The translations under genes were made by a program, and so were the position numbers. A stretch of 64,000 nt of DNA from Tretioscincus oriximinensis (lineage: Eukaryota; Chordata; Lepidosauria; Squamata; Gymnophthalmidae): NCBI GenBank assembly GCA_022410635.1, contig JAJVDF010000164.1:414860-478859 (forward strand), in the 5' to 3' direction. Of this stretch, positions 33,116-44,342 are shown piece after piece; position 1 is the stretch's first letter; the number at the start of each line of letters is the position of its first letter. The notes under the pieces were generated by a model that made no database searches, had not been told where the DNA came from, and worked only from the letters and a program-made list of their open reading frames with translations.

Positions 33116-34120
33116 TCACCTTTCGAAGCTGAAGAGGCCCAGACGTTGCAGCCTGACTTCATAAGGGAGGTGCTCCACACCCTTGGTTATTTTTGTTGCC
33201 CTTTTCTGCACCTTCTCCAGTTCCAGAATATCCCTCTTGAGATGTGGTGACCAGAATTGAACACAGTATTCAAAATGTGGCCTCACCACAGATTTACAAA
33301 GAGGCAAAAGAACATTTGCTGACTTGTTTTCGATTCCTTTCCTAATTATCCCCAAAATGGAATTTGCCTTTTTTGCTGCTGCTGCACACTGGGTTGACAT
33401 TTTCATTGAATTGTCCACCAACACCCCAAGATCTGTTTCTTGCTCGGTTACAGAAAGCTTGTTCCCATCAGGTGGTAGGAGTAGTTGGGGTTCTTTGCCC
33501 CAATGTGCATGACCTTGCACTTGATTAAATTGAAGTGCATTTGCGACTTTGATACCCACTCATCCAATTTCAATAGATCACTCTGGAGTACCTTACAATA
33601 ATTTTCAGTTTTCATTACCTTGAACAGTTTAGTCTCATCAGCAAACTTAACTACTTCACTATTTACCTTGGCATCGAGATCATTTATAAATATATTGAAA
33701 AGCAAGGGTCCCAGTACAAACCCCTGGGGTACCTCACTTCCTATCTATTTCTACTCAGATAACTGTCCATTTATTACTACCCTCTGTTTTCTATCTTTTA
33801 GCCAGTTTCCAATCCAGGACAAAGTCTGTCCTCTTATACCATGAGTGTGGAGCTTTTTAAGAAGCTTTTGATGAGGGACTTTATCAAAAGCCTTCTGAAA
33901 ATCTAGATAGACAATATCAACTGGATCCCCTTTATCCATGTGTTTCTTAACAACGTCAAAGAATTCTAACAAGTTTGGAAGGCATGATTTACCTTTGTAG
34001 AAGCCATGTTGAGTTTCATTCAGCAACACGTGCTTCTCCATGTGTTTAGTAATTTTGTCCTTAATTATGGTTTCCAACACTTTACCTGGAACTGATGTTA
34101 AACTGATGGGTCTATAATTT
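33116..34120 (-). pseudogene. CR1-C ORF2 reverse transcriptase remnant
   Basis: Motifs on the minus strand: YRPISLTSVPGKVLE (about 34080-34120), [24 protein letters not shown] (motif A, catalytic Asp present), GPLLFNIFINDL (motif B region) and VVKFADETKLF (motif C, where FADD is FADE). A stop separates 33751 from 33705, and the thumb is in yet another frame. The loss of a catalytic Asp plus frame breaks shows it is inactive. Confidence 0.9.
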
Positions 34121-34957
34121 CCGGGATCACCCCAGGATCCTTTTTTGAAGATTGGTGTTACGTTAGCTACCCTCCAATCTACTAGTATTGTGCCTGATCT
34201 TAAGGAAAGATTAAATATTTTCGTTAGAAGTTCAGCAATTTTGCATTTGAGTTCTTTAAGAATTCTTGGGTGAATGCCATCTGGCCCTGGGGATTTGTTA
34301 ATGTTCAGCTTATTAAGGCTAGCAAGGAACCCCTCCCTTGTTATCTCTATCTAGTTTAATTTCTCTGGTGTTCTTCCTGAGAAGACTAAATCTGTTGTGG
34401 GTAAATTTCCTCTGTCTTCTTCAGTGAAAACTGAAGCAAAAAATTAATTTAACCTCTCTGCAATCTCCACATCCTCCTTGGTCTGACTGCTTTCCTGGTA
34501 GGATTCCTATTTCAGATGTATTTGAAAAAGTCCTTATTATTTCTTTTAATATTCTTTGCAATGTGCCCCTCAAAGCTTTTCTTTGCATCCCTGACTACCA
34601 CCTTGCATTTAGTTTGCCACAGTTTGTGCTCCCTTCTGTTCTCCTCACTAGGATAAGCCTTCTACTTTTTAAAAGAGTTTCTCTTCACTCTAATGACTTC
34701 CCTTATTGCAGAGGTAAGCCGTATGGGTGTCTTCTTGGATTTGGCGGAACCCTTTCGTCTTTTGGGAATGCATTTTATTTGAGCTTCCAATATTGTATTT
34801 GCAAACAATTTCCATGCTTTTTGAAGGGACTGGACTTTTCACACTTTCCCTTTTAATTTTTTTTTTACCATTTCCCTCATTTTGGGAATTTTTTTTCTGT
34901 GAAAGTTGAAGGTTTCTGTGTTAGAACTGCTTGACAATTTTCTATCTACGTTCAAGT

Positions 34958-34968
34958 TGAAAGTTATT
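34958..34968. repeat. left target-site duplication of L1-C
   Basis: TGAAAGTTATT, repeated exactly at 36035-36045, with CR1-C sequence collinear outside the pair. Confidence 0.9.
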
Positions 34969-36034
34969 ATATATATTTTTTAAGGTTTTTTATTGGAATA
35001 TATAACACCATAATCCAACAGAAAAAAAGAAGAAATAATAATAATATTACAGTTACATCACTGGATAATAACAAAATTGCCAAACATAATATACGTACCA
35101 TCCATTATTTCTTACATACATACATTATATATATACAACAGCATCCCACCCCCCACCCACGCCCAGAGAGGAAGAACATACTATCCATTCTAAATACTGA
35201 TATGGCCTAAGAGTCAGTTTCATTGTTGCTAGGAGTTCGGGTCCTCCCCAACGGTTTGATTGTACATATACAATTAGTTTTGCCCAGTTTTTCAGCCACG
35301 TTGTTTTTGTTTTAATATTGGTGTCTAATTTTTCGATTACAAAGTCTCCCATCATTTGGTCGGATAAATAATGGCACCAGTTATCAATTTGTAGCTTTGT
35401 GGCGTCTTTCCAACCNACATAATATACGTACCATCCATTATTTCTTACATACATACATTATATATATACAACAGCATCCCACCCCCCACCCACGCCCAGA
35501 GAGGAAGAACATACTATCCATTCTAAATACTGATATGGCCTAAGAGTCAGTTTCATTGTTGCTAGGAGTTCGGGTCCTCCCCAACGGTTTGATTGTACAT
35601 ATACAATTAGTTTTGCCCAGTTTTTCAGCCACGTTGTTTTTGTTTTAATATTGGTGTCTAATTTTTCGATTACAAAGTCTCCCATCATTTGGTCGGATAA
35701 ATAATGGCACCAGTTATCAATTTGTAGCTTTGTGGCGTCTTTCCAACCTAGAGTTATGACTGCTTGTGCAGCCATAACCATCTGGTCTACCAAGTACCTA
35801 TCCTCCTGTATGGTTCCTTGATGTATTTGGAACAGGGCAAGTTCTTTCGTTACTCTTATAGGATGACCCACAATAAGGTTTATATGGTTCCATATCAAAT
35901 TCCAAAAAGTGTTACTACAGGGCATTCCCACAGTTGATGCACATAATTTCCCCTAATCCCGCACCCGTGCCAACAGAGTGGGCTTATATTTTGACTTTTA
36001 TGTGCCAAAATATTTGGGGTCCTATACCACCTAC
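34969..36034 (-). mobile_element. 5'-truncated L1 3' end (L1-C) inserted in CR1-C
   Basis: The minus strand begins with an ORF2 segment RWYRTPNILAHKSQNISPLCWHGCG (cysteine-rich L1 C-terminal motif, 35943-36030), then the 157-codon frame 35458-35931 with FWNLIWNHINLI and ELALFQIHQG, then a 3' UTR and an A/T-rich tail at 34969-35050. It is flanked by an 11-bp TSD, as expected for target-primed reverse transcription. The apparent length includes an exact 332-bp duplicate; the true insert is probably about 733 bp. Confidence 0.9.
35084..35748. repeat. exact 332-bp tandem duplication split by one N
   Basis: 35084-35415 and 35417-35748 are identical base for base, separated by a single N at 35416. 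An old L1 would not give two identical halves by chance, so this is probably a failed gap join. Confidence 0.93.
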
Positions 36035-36310
36035 TGAAAGTTATTGTGGTCACTGTTTCCTGTGGGATCAGTTACAATTACATCTTGTATCAGGTCTTGT
36101 TCATTACTTATGACTAAATCCAGGATTCCCTTTCCCCTGGTTGGTTCTAAAACCACCTGCTTTAGGAAGCAGTCAGTTAGCATGTCATTTTATATCTTTT
36201 TCATGAGTTGAACAGGAGTTTGCCCAATCAATGTGTGTATAATTAGATCTTATATCCCTTCTTTCGTTTGAATTGAATATATTTCCTTTATATCAGCTTG
36301 TAATAGTTCC
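36035..36310 (-). mobile_element. CR1-C, endonuclease part beyond the L1-C insertion
   Basis: The minus strand reads LEPTRGKGILDLVISNEQDL and VTDPTGNSDHNNF, the APE-type EN end with its catalytic SDH motif, and before it DFNYPDIDWANS-like sequence near 36200-36245. Continues directly from 34957 once the L1 is removed. The right limit near 36310 is uncertain because another L1 follows. Confidence 0.82.
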
Positions 36311-37290
36311 ATTTTTTGTTATTACTTATAAATTATAAATGTTATTAATTTCCTTTTTTTTTTTTTTGCCAGAAATCCTGTACTGTTTGACATTCCAAAA
36401 TTAGGTGGATGTATGTGGCTCTGTTTCCACATCAATGCCAGCAGTTATTGTTCTTATTCATTAGATAATGGGATAATTGCTCTGTGCCGTTTATGAAGAA
36501 TCTTTCTTCTGACATCTTTAATGTTATTTGCCTTTTCTTTTTTCATTATATTTACCTGATTTGTTATTTTTTCCGATTTCTACTGGGATGTGTCTTTCCC
36601 ATAATAATTTTAATTCTTGTTTTATTTTGTCTTTTACTGAATTTAATGATTTATAAATATCTCCAACTGTTTTCTTTTGGTGTTCTACTATTTTTCTAGT
36701 TATTCTTTCAAAGCGATCATCTGGGGAATTGTATTTTTCTTTCACTGGTTGTTTATTGATATAAGTTCTTATTGCCGTTATTTGTAACCAGTATCTATTA
36801 CTAATTGCTCTTTGTAATCTATCAATCTGTCCACGTTGCTGTCTGTGGCTGTGTTAACCTTCCTTAATAATTCCAGTTTGCTGTTTAAATGCAGTGTACA
36901 TAGCTTCTTCAGCTTTTTCCAGATTTTCATTTTAAAGGTTTCTCCCCAATTTCTTTAGCTCTCACTGTCCAATTGTAAAAAATAATTTCTTTTCCATATT
37001 TTTTTTCATGATTTTTGTCCATTTTTTCTTAGACTATTGTATTTCAATAAGATTTTGGATTTGGAATGATTTTGGATTTGGATTTGTGTAGGTCTGGGAT
37101 GCTCCAGCCCCCCTCTTCTTCACTTGCCTGTAGCCATTTTGCTATTAACCTGGGTTTCTTCCCACCATTAATCCATCTTAATAATTTACTGTTCCAATTT
37201 TTTTGGTCTTTTGTTGAAACCACTATGGGGATTGTTTGGAACAGATACATCATCTTGGGGATGATGAACATTTTTAAGACCCAGATTCTA
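36311..37290 (-). mobile_element. L1 fragment (L1-D), ORF2 C-terminal region
   Basis: Minus-strand frame 37044-37271 has MFIIPKMMYLFQTIPI and GGKKPRLIAKWLQASEEEGG, a well-conserved L1 ORF2 block downstream of the RT. Frame 36524-36745 and a cysteine-bearing segment near 36370-36450 (CWH-CGNRATYIHL) follow. 5' truncated; both ends are diffuse. Confidence 0.85.
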
Positions 37291-37714
37291 CTGCAATACT
37301 GGCAATATCATGGTTATTCCACCCCATGTGCTAACAATGTTTTTGCAAAGGACCAGGAAGTTTTTGCAAAGCACATGGAAAAAAGGTGCTTTGCCCCTTA
37401 GGTGTTGTTTTCTAAATTGGCCATGCCTTAATGAGATTGCCAGGATATTATGCGAAGACACTAGTTCAAGACAATGCATAATAGCATACTAAGTATGCTC
37501 AGTATTTACTTCCTGTTTAGTTGTCTTGTCTAATGGTTTGTTGGTGGAGGCACATATGAACCGGTCTGCAATTGGGTTATTTTGGAACTTAATGTCATTT
37601 CGGTTTCTAAGNTACAACTACTTTCATTATAGATGAGATTCCTGCCATGATTATTGTAAAATATATGTATATAGTTAAAATGTAAAGAATTTCCATGATG
37701 GTGTATTCTGTTTA
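37291..37714. other. unassigned non-coding stretch
   Basis: No gene or repeat recognised; one ambiguous base at 37612. Confidence 0.4.
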
Positions 37715-37935
37715 GATATTTATTTATTTTATTATTTATTTAAATTTATACCTCAGCCCATACCCGAAGGTCTCAGGGCAGCCAACAATAAAAACAGTAA
37801 AAAATTAACTAAAGATGGAGGGGGTGGGTGGGGAAAACAGCACTTCTTCAACCAATGGCCAAGTTGAAGAGGTGCGTCCTCAGAGTTTCTAAAAGAGTAC
37901 AGTGGTGATGATAGATGCATCATCACCACTGCTGG
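37715..37935 (-). mobile_element. L2-like LINE/SINE 3' tail
   Basis: ATTTATTTA repeats (37720-37745) are followed by TACCTCAGCCCATACCCGAAG and GGTCTCAGGGCAGCC, the reverse of the CTGCCCTGAGACCTTTGGGTA tail at 45130-45160. The stretch on to about 37895 resembles the body of the same family. A small perfect inverted repeat, GTGGTGATGA with TCATCACCAC, lies at 37901-37928. Confidence 0.6.
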
Positions 37936-39630
37936 CTCCACTAGAGGGAATAGATGAGTTGGCTGGCTATGATGATGCCACTTTAAATGTGCAGAGGGAA
38001 AAGGTCTCGCTCTTCATTGAAGAACATACTGTATATCAAGCTGGACCTTAACTATGGAGAACATTCTGGTCAAAATGAATTTTGTATTGATCTATGCATT
38101 GAGCTGAGTTTATTTACTGTCAGAAGAGACAAGTTCTCACAAGTTGACCGGCAAGCCAGGCCACTGCTCTCAGTGCTTCTGATGCTCTTGGGAAGGCTAG
38201 CTGTCAGGACAAGGAAGGAGGAAGTAAATAAATGGAGTCTTCCCACTTTTGCTCACCTGGATTGCTAGTACTTGAGCACGCATGTATGGAAATTTTGGCT
38301 ATCAGCTATTTCCATACACACACACACCCCCCACACACAATTTTTTAAAAAATGGGTTGCCAACATAATTTTTAAAATTAGTAGCTGGGTTCCTGGGAAT
38401 CTGGACCTTAATTCTGGATTCCCAGGAGGGCTACCATACTGTAAAATATCCAGGATTATCTGGGCCATTCCAGCATATATAGTAAACCCTAGTATAGAAT
38501 TATAATTTTAAGAACTGCCATTACGATCTATTCTGTGTTGATACTGTATGTTAATAAGCTATATTGGCTGAGTTGTGGTGTCATTTTAAATATACAAAGG
38601 GGAAAGTATTAATTGTTTCAGGGGAATTGGAGAATGTACACTAGATTGCTAAAAGTATTCTCTCATATCAGCATTCAGTTGTGTGGGCAGGTGAGCAAAT
38701 ACTTTTGGCAGTATAGTATATGTAAAGCAGGAACCTGACCAGAGAGAGTATTATGGTGATGATTTAGTTGTACTGTTCTTTTTGAAACGAATAAATCACT
38801 TCTGCTTTGTTCCTGGGCCTTGAATTTATTTAGAGATAGCTGGTCCTCACACAAACCTTGCATTCTATCCCCTTAGTTTACTTTTAAAGTAATTTCTTCT
38901 TTTTTTTCTCCCACCCTTAGTTTGCAAAGTAAATAAAGATGGGAAAGGAGCAGAGAAGAACAGCTGTGACAACAAAGACATGCATTATCACAAGCTGGAG
39001 AAATATACTAGCAATTTCTCCTTCTGAGAAATTAATTATCAGAGCCCATGTTGTGCTTAATCAACATCTGTTACCCATCCCCTTTGAGCTCTATAGTATT
39101 AGTTTTTTTAAAAATGCAACAGTTTTGGTTTTCTTTGCTGTTTGCTAAGTCAATGCACCAATCTTTTTTGAAGGTTACCTTTTTGAGTCGGGATGGGGGT
39201 GAGAGACTAAGAAACACACAGATAGAAAGAGGAAAGACAGACGATTTCCTTCTGTATTTCTTCCTTTCTTCTTTTTAAAAACTGTCAATAATTCATGTCA
39301 AGGTAAATATCCTTTTGGTATATTTTTAATGGACACACGTGAAATAAGGGTTTCTCTCATCTCACACCAGTCAGATTCCTAGACCAAANCTCTTTTTTCA
39401 CATGTCCTATGCTATTTCTTTCTCTGCAAACAATATTAAGGGCTCAATTGTGGAATATTTCAAAATAGGAGAGGGGGATTATTAGTATGGTTGTACTTGC
39501 ACTGTCTCCTGTTTTTAAGTCTACAAGTGAAGAAACTCTGAAATGAGCAGGGATTAATTAGGAAGAATAAAAGTACCAGTGGGATTTGGTTGTTATATTG
39601 TTCATATTGCCATTAATAAGTTTTGAGAAA
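37936..39630. other. unassigned non-coding stretch
   Basis: No gene recognised. Holds a short (CA)n run near 38316-38340 and one ambiguous base (39388). Frames here lack motifs. Confidence 0.45.
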
Positions 39631-40246
39631 TTTCAATTTCTTCCCCAACTTCCCCTACCCATAATGTTATCTTGTACATCATTTTATACATTTAGGCTGC
39701 GTTCACACAATGAGCTAAAAATCGGAATAAAGCTATATTCCAGAATATACAATGGTGTGTCTGTGCACACGTATTTTTGAATTCTCGTCATACGTAGCCG
39801 GCTCCGCCAAGTTGCTTCAGCTGTGCCCTCCTTCCAGCCAGCCCTCCGCCTGCTTTTGGGGGCTGCTGCCTGGAGATCAGCTTGGCGAAATGAAGGGGAA
39901 TATTGACAGACGTCCTGTCAACCTCCCCATCTCCTCCTTCCTGCCTTAGCCGAACCATATGACAGCGACGACGTCCTGCTCCTTGCTTCACAGAGTCAAT
40001 CTCCAGGCAGCAGCCCCCGAAAGCAGGCGAAGGGCTGGCTGGAAGGAGGGCACAGCTGAAGCAACTTGGCGGAGCCGGCTACGTATGACGAGAATTCAAG
40101 AATACGTGTGCACAGACACACCGTTGTATATTCTGGAATATAGCTTTATTCCGGTTTTTAGCTTATTGTGTTGAACGCAGCCTAAATGTATAAAATGATG
40201 TACAAGATAACCCTATGGGTAGGGGAAGTTGGGGAAGAAATTGAAA
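39631..40246. repeat. 616-bp inverted repeat with 248-bp arms
   Basis: 39631-39877 and 39999-40246 are reverse complements with only scattered mismatches (for example TTTCAATTTC against GAAATTGAAA at the tips, and CCTGGAGAT against ATCTCCAGG inside). The loop is about 120 bp. Inside lie paired TIR-like ends, GGCTGCGTTCACACAA (39695) and TTGAACGCAGCC (40171-40182); but the symmetry runs about 60 bp past them on each side. No coding frame. Transcripts would form a long hairpin. Confidence 0.93.
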
Positions 40247-40399
40247 AGGGCTTAGGAAAAGGCGGACAGATTTCCCCACCAAATCAAGGAGGCAGCTCTT
40301 CCTCCTGCCATCTCTCCCCTCCTGTCTCTGGCACTAATAATGTTCACACAAGAGAGGAAGGGGGGTGGCTACGAGGTGAAGGAAGTTGGCTGCAAGATT

Positions 40400-40564
40400 T
40401 CAGAGGTTCTTCGCAATGATGCCTGATTATTCCAGCAATAGTTTATTCCAGGATAAATGGCGTTTATTGTGGAAAGACTGCTGAAACACGCTGAACACGT
40501 CTGCCCCGGCCTTCCTCGTGTTGCTACAACTGAGGAATAAAATAGCTGTGTGAACACAGTCTTA
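40400..40564 (-). mobile_element. TTATTCC-family non-autonomous DNA element, copy 2
   Basis: Read in reverse: AAGACTGTGTTCACACAGC end, TTTTATTCCTCAG, CACAATAAACGCC, GGAATAAACTATTGCTGG and AATCAGGCATCATTGCG. The order matches copies at 3330 and 44093. No coding frame; left limit approximate. Confidence 0.65.
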
Positions 40565-41859
40565 GTCTTTTTTCTCCCGTTTAGCAGCTGGAACACTATT
40601 CAAACATGACATACACAGGATCGTACATTTGAACTCTGATAATTAATCAGTTTAGAACAGCAATTGTGCTTGGCTTTCTGTGGTGTGAGCTCCTCTTTGT
40701 GGTAGCAGGGCCAAACTTCTGATTTAAAGGGACCATACTCTGTTTCAGACATTCTCATTACACCATGTGACATAACTTTTAGCAGAAACATAATTAATTT
40801 AAAATATCTTTAAAATATGTTTTGCTTGGATTGTTCATGGAATTGTATTATTATACTGGTAGTTTATTTTTTCTTCAACATGCTGAATCATGTGGAGGAG
40901 ATTTGCAGTCACCTTTCCTGTAGACAATTAGTGGCTAAACCAGCTAAGTGCAGTTAACATCATATGTAGCTCACTAGGCTGGGAGTTCAATTACCTATAA
41001 GGTAGAACTTGGGTGTAGGATGCTACATTTGGCCCTTTAAAAATATAGTAAGGAAAGTTAATAAAAACCACATTAGCTAGAATCATTGCTATTACTCATA
41101 TGCTGATTTCTGCAATTATTGACATCAACAAAATTAATGAAACCCAACTACTTTTTGTGTCCCATAGATGCACTTCAAAGCTTAATCATTAATTATGCAC
41201 AACAGACAAAACGTTAAACATTGGCTGTGTCCACACAGAGGGGGAAAGTGAGTAAAATTCTCAGTCTACAAGCAATTGTGGATTTCACTGGGAAAAAGAG
41301 AGGACATTTGGAGCTGCACCGAGTTGGCGAGAGGCTGCCAAGAATAATGTAGAAGACTGAGCTGTGCATGCCCAGCTAACTGCGATCCTGCAGTCCTATT
41401 GGCTGGTGTCTTCTCATGCTACCCATGTCCTCACAATGGGGACAGACAAAAGGGTTGCAGACATTTTACAATGGAGGATGCAAAGCTGTCTTCCCCAGCT
41501 CTGTTCTTGATAAAATATTCATAAAGAAGCAGACATTTTAATGTATGAACAAGGGTTGCAGCAAGAAAAGACAATGTCCTTTAATTATTTTATGCTGCCA
41601 CATTCAGCATTTTCTAAGCAGTGCAATTTGCCTTGGGGTTCTCATAGGAAGAAATGAGGTGGCAGGAGTGGTGTTGGAGAAATATTGATTGAAGATTAAG
41701 GACATATTATGAATGTTATTAAATAAACAAACAAACCAGAACTCTTTTGTTCCTGGCAAAGTGATTAGCTACTCTACTGGAACATGCTTATATAATTTCT
41801 TCTATATACGTATTTAGGCTTTTGAAAGAAATGGATATTTTAAAAGCAATGTCAGAATC
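40565..41859. other. unassigned non-coding stretch
   Basis: No gene recognised. TGGCTGTGTCCACACAGAGG near 41223 may be a lone end of the TCCACACA group of TIR elements. Confidence 0.4.
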
Positions 41860-42005
41860 CAATTGTGAATGGCAAAATCGGGTGGTGGCAGAGTGAAAGG
41901 GGAGTAAAGCAGCAGGTCAACAATGGATGTCTTACTCTTGATATTGCCCTACTGCTTTAGTCCCCTTTCACTTCGCCACTACCTCCATTTTGCCATTCTC
42001 AGTTG
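41860..42005. mobile_element. palindromic MITE, about 60-bp arms
   Basis: Left arm CAATTGTGAATGGCAAAATC followed by GTGGTGGCAGAGTGAAAGGG and AGTAAAGCAGCAGG; the right arm is its inverted relative (GCCCTACTGCTTTAGTCCCC, CTTTCACTTCGCCACTACC, CATTTTGCCATTCTCAGTTG). Arms about 85% alike; loop about 20 bp. No coding capacity; class unknown. Confidence 0.8.
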
Positions 42006-43757
42006 GCTTCTGGTATTGCTTTGGAAATATTCATGCTCAGCACTTTGGGTGGCAATTTTTGATGCATTCTCAAATTGACACTCCATATGCTCAATGTGTG
42101 ATTGTAGATCTCATTGTCAAGGGTTATTGGGAGGCTGGGATCTTGTCCCATCCAGTGCAGAAAAAAGTACTAGAAAAGGGAGGAATCTGTTACATCTCAC
42201 AGTGGCATCAAGAAGCAAGCTCCCAAACTCCTTCATGGTCTGCTAAGAGTGGAAACAGCCTATAATGTTTCACTACAGGAACTTGTTGTTTTCCCTAATG
42301 CATCTTCTAATGCTAACAAATATATTCTTGATCCAGACTGTGTGATCTAGGTCAGGATTGACTTCTGTGGTGCAAAAGTTGCCATAGACTAAGATCTAAA
42401 CTCATATAACTTCCTTACATAGCCTAGCCTGGTTCACAAGATTATGACCATGAAAAGACAATGGAATAATCTTGTGCAGTACTTTAGTTTAATTTCTCTG
42501 GAGAAAGCCTGTAATTTAAATATAATAATAATATTATATATTATTTATTTTTAAACATTTTAAGGTAGCACCTTTGAGACTCTGCAGGGAAGACCTTTTC
42601 TTTGAAACATGATAACTGCAATATGGAGCAATTATTTGTTAATGGAAATTATCCTTTTACATTAGAAACAGTTGCAGCAAAAAGCTAAAGGTTGTCTTAT
42701 GACTCATTGAAGGAACAGAAAATTGTTTTATATTGTCTTCTTATGAACATTGTAGTTTAAATTATTATTATTATTATTTTTTAGCAGAATATAATTTTAT
42801 CTTGAAATTCAGCTTTAAAGCATTCCAATGCTTGGTATATTTTTACATCACAAAAATATGATAGTATTTATTTCCTGAACTATTAAAATCACAAATAAGG
42901 TTTTATTCAAATGGCCTTTGCTTATTCCACAGTTCTTGGATATTCTGGAATAAAGCACTGGACTATTTTATTTTGCAATATCCAAGTTTTATTCCACAAT
43001 ATGCAACTAGAGTGGATTAAAAAGTGTCATCTAGAGAAAAGTTAGAGAAAAAGTGCTTGGGAGATTTGTATTTATCAGCCAACCAATGAGCCATGGCTAC
43101 AGTTATCCTAGACTAATAAATTAATAAGATCTTTAGGAAACACTTTCGGCCTTTTTGCATTCTTGGCTTTTTGCAATCTTGGCTTTTGCCATCTACACAT
43201 TATTGCATTGTCTTAGGTTCAGGTTCACATGTGGAAGCATAGGTACTTCTCTGTAACAGAGCACCGGTATACTTGTATTTAAACATGATCTGTGGCCCTG
43301 ACTGGGAGGCCCTTGGTCCTAATCCATTCCTCATCAGTGCTAGACCTGTTTGGACAATGTGTTGGTGATGAGATCAGGATTACAAGGTGAATGCAGAAAG
43401 TGCCTTATATTTTAATGTATTTTTATTTTGTTCATATTAAGGTTTTTGTTGTTAATTGCTGTGATCTTCAGTCAATAGAATATACTGATTTTTATTCATG
43501 GAAGTTTTCGATTGCTATTCTGTCTCTTCAAAGATGGCAGTTACTTGAGTGACTGCACCATAATGGTTTGTAACAGCATGTAAAATCTGAAAAGTCAACA
43601 AAATTTGTCAGCCATTATATGGTAAAACGCACAGTTTAGAACTATGTAAAATGCGTGATTTCAATAAATCTATTTTATCAAGGATGAAAAACTCAGAAAT
43701 ACTTTAAGACCAAGTGACCATATGTGAGAATTCCTGTATATATAATAGGTATATGGA
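42006..43757. other. unassigned non-coding stretch
   Basis: No gene recognised. A segment near 42930-43005 with GGATATTCTGGAATAAAGC and TTTTATTCCACAATATGC resembles the interior of the TIR element at 45482 and may be a decayed copy. GGTAGCACCTTTGAGACTCTG at 42564 is a scrap of the family at 31710. Confidence 0.45.
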
Positions 43758-44073
43758 ATAATAATAATAAGAAGAACTTGGTTCTTATACCCTGCTTTTC
43801 TCACCTTTCAAAGGGACTCAAAGCGGCTTACAAGGATATATTTTGCCTGAAGGCTCACATTCTATCTTCCCCACCAGGCTATGGTGGTTCCCATGTATCT
43901 ACTTGCAGTCAATTGCAATTTCTTGCAATTCATGCTTTCGAATAGCTGGGTTGGCTAGAGCTACAGGCTAGTGGAAGGTGCTCATCCCTCCCCACTTCCA
44001 ACACAGGGCTTCGAAACCCAATCTCCCAGGTGAGAGACGAATTCCTAAGCAACTGAGCTATCCGTGCCTGTAA
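43758..44073 (-). mobile_element. tRNA-derived SINE, nearly complete reference copy
   Basis: Read on the minus strand: a tRNA-like head (GGATAGCTCAGTTGCTTAGG with A-box-like TAGCTCAGTTG; B-box-like GGGTTTCGAAGCCC), a body (CTAGCCTGTAGCTCTAGCC, GGAACCACCATAGCCTGGTG), and a 3' region (CTTGTAAGCCGCTTTGAGTCC, GAGAAAAGCAGGGTATAAG) ending in TTCTTCTTATTATTATT. About 310 bp. Pol III would be the expected promoter type. Other copies of this family are at 2045, 3520, 8345, 14513, 22741 and 52600. Confidence 0.85.
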
Positions 44074-44092
44074 TAAGTATTACAGACACAGA

Positions 44093-44246
44093 AGCTGCGT
44101 GCACACAATGCTTTTCTGCCTTGTTCGTAGCACAATCAAATAGTCCCGGGCACAAGTGCTAAGTGTTTTTCATTATCCAACCACAATAAATGCCTTTTTC
44201 CCCAGAATAAANGTTTTTCAGATAGTCAGGCATTGTTCCAGAGAAC
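44093..44246 (+). mobile_element. TTATTCC-family non-autonomous DNA element, copy 3
   Basis: AGCTGCGTGCACACAATGC end, CACAATAAATGCC, CCCAGAATAAA and GATAGTCAGGCATTGTTCC in the same order as the copies at 3330 and 40400. One N at 44211. It runs straight into the AT palindrome at 44247, and sequence right of the palindrome (44335-44375) resembles copy 1 near 3475-3510. Confidence 0.65.
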
Positions 44247-44342
44247 AATTCTCACAATCGTATTTTTATTATTAATAATTAATAATTAATAATTAATAAT
44301 TAATAATTAATTATTAATAATAAAAATACGATTGTGAGAATT
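44247..44342. repeat. 96-bp AT-rich palindrome
   Basis: Outer arms of 37 bp are perfect reverse complements (AATTCTCACAATCG at the left tip, CGATTGTGAGAATT at the right). The centre is a TAATAAT-type repeat. It can extrude a long cruciform. Confidence 0.95.

Larger units (their letters stand above)
32643..34968 (-). mobile_element. CR1 LINE (CR1-C), main part
   Basis: The longest CR1 in the window. The minus-strand 3' UTR ends at 32645 (reverse of TCTTATGTTCTT), then runs through the C-terminus (32832-33047, NLLPEEVVVANSLDSFKTGLDRFMD), thumb (33116-33559), RT (33448-34080) and EN-RT linker to 34968. An L1 insertion interrupts it there; EN sequence resumes at 36035. Three frame breaks lie in the RT region. 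The element is 5' truncated within EN. Confidence 0.92.

Noticed and set aside
43990..44073. possible tRNA gene
   Set aside because: A- and B-box-like words belong to the head of a dispersed SINE; no complete cloverleaf is apparent.
44247..44342. CRISPR-like or satellite array
   Set aside because: The TAATAAT units are the centre of one palindrome, without spacer structure; the genome is clearly eukaryotic.
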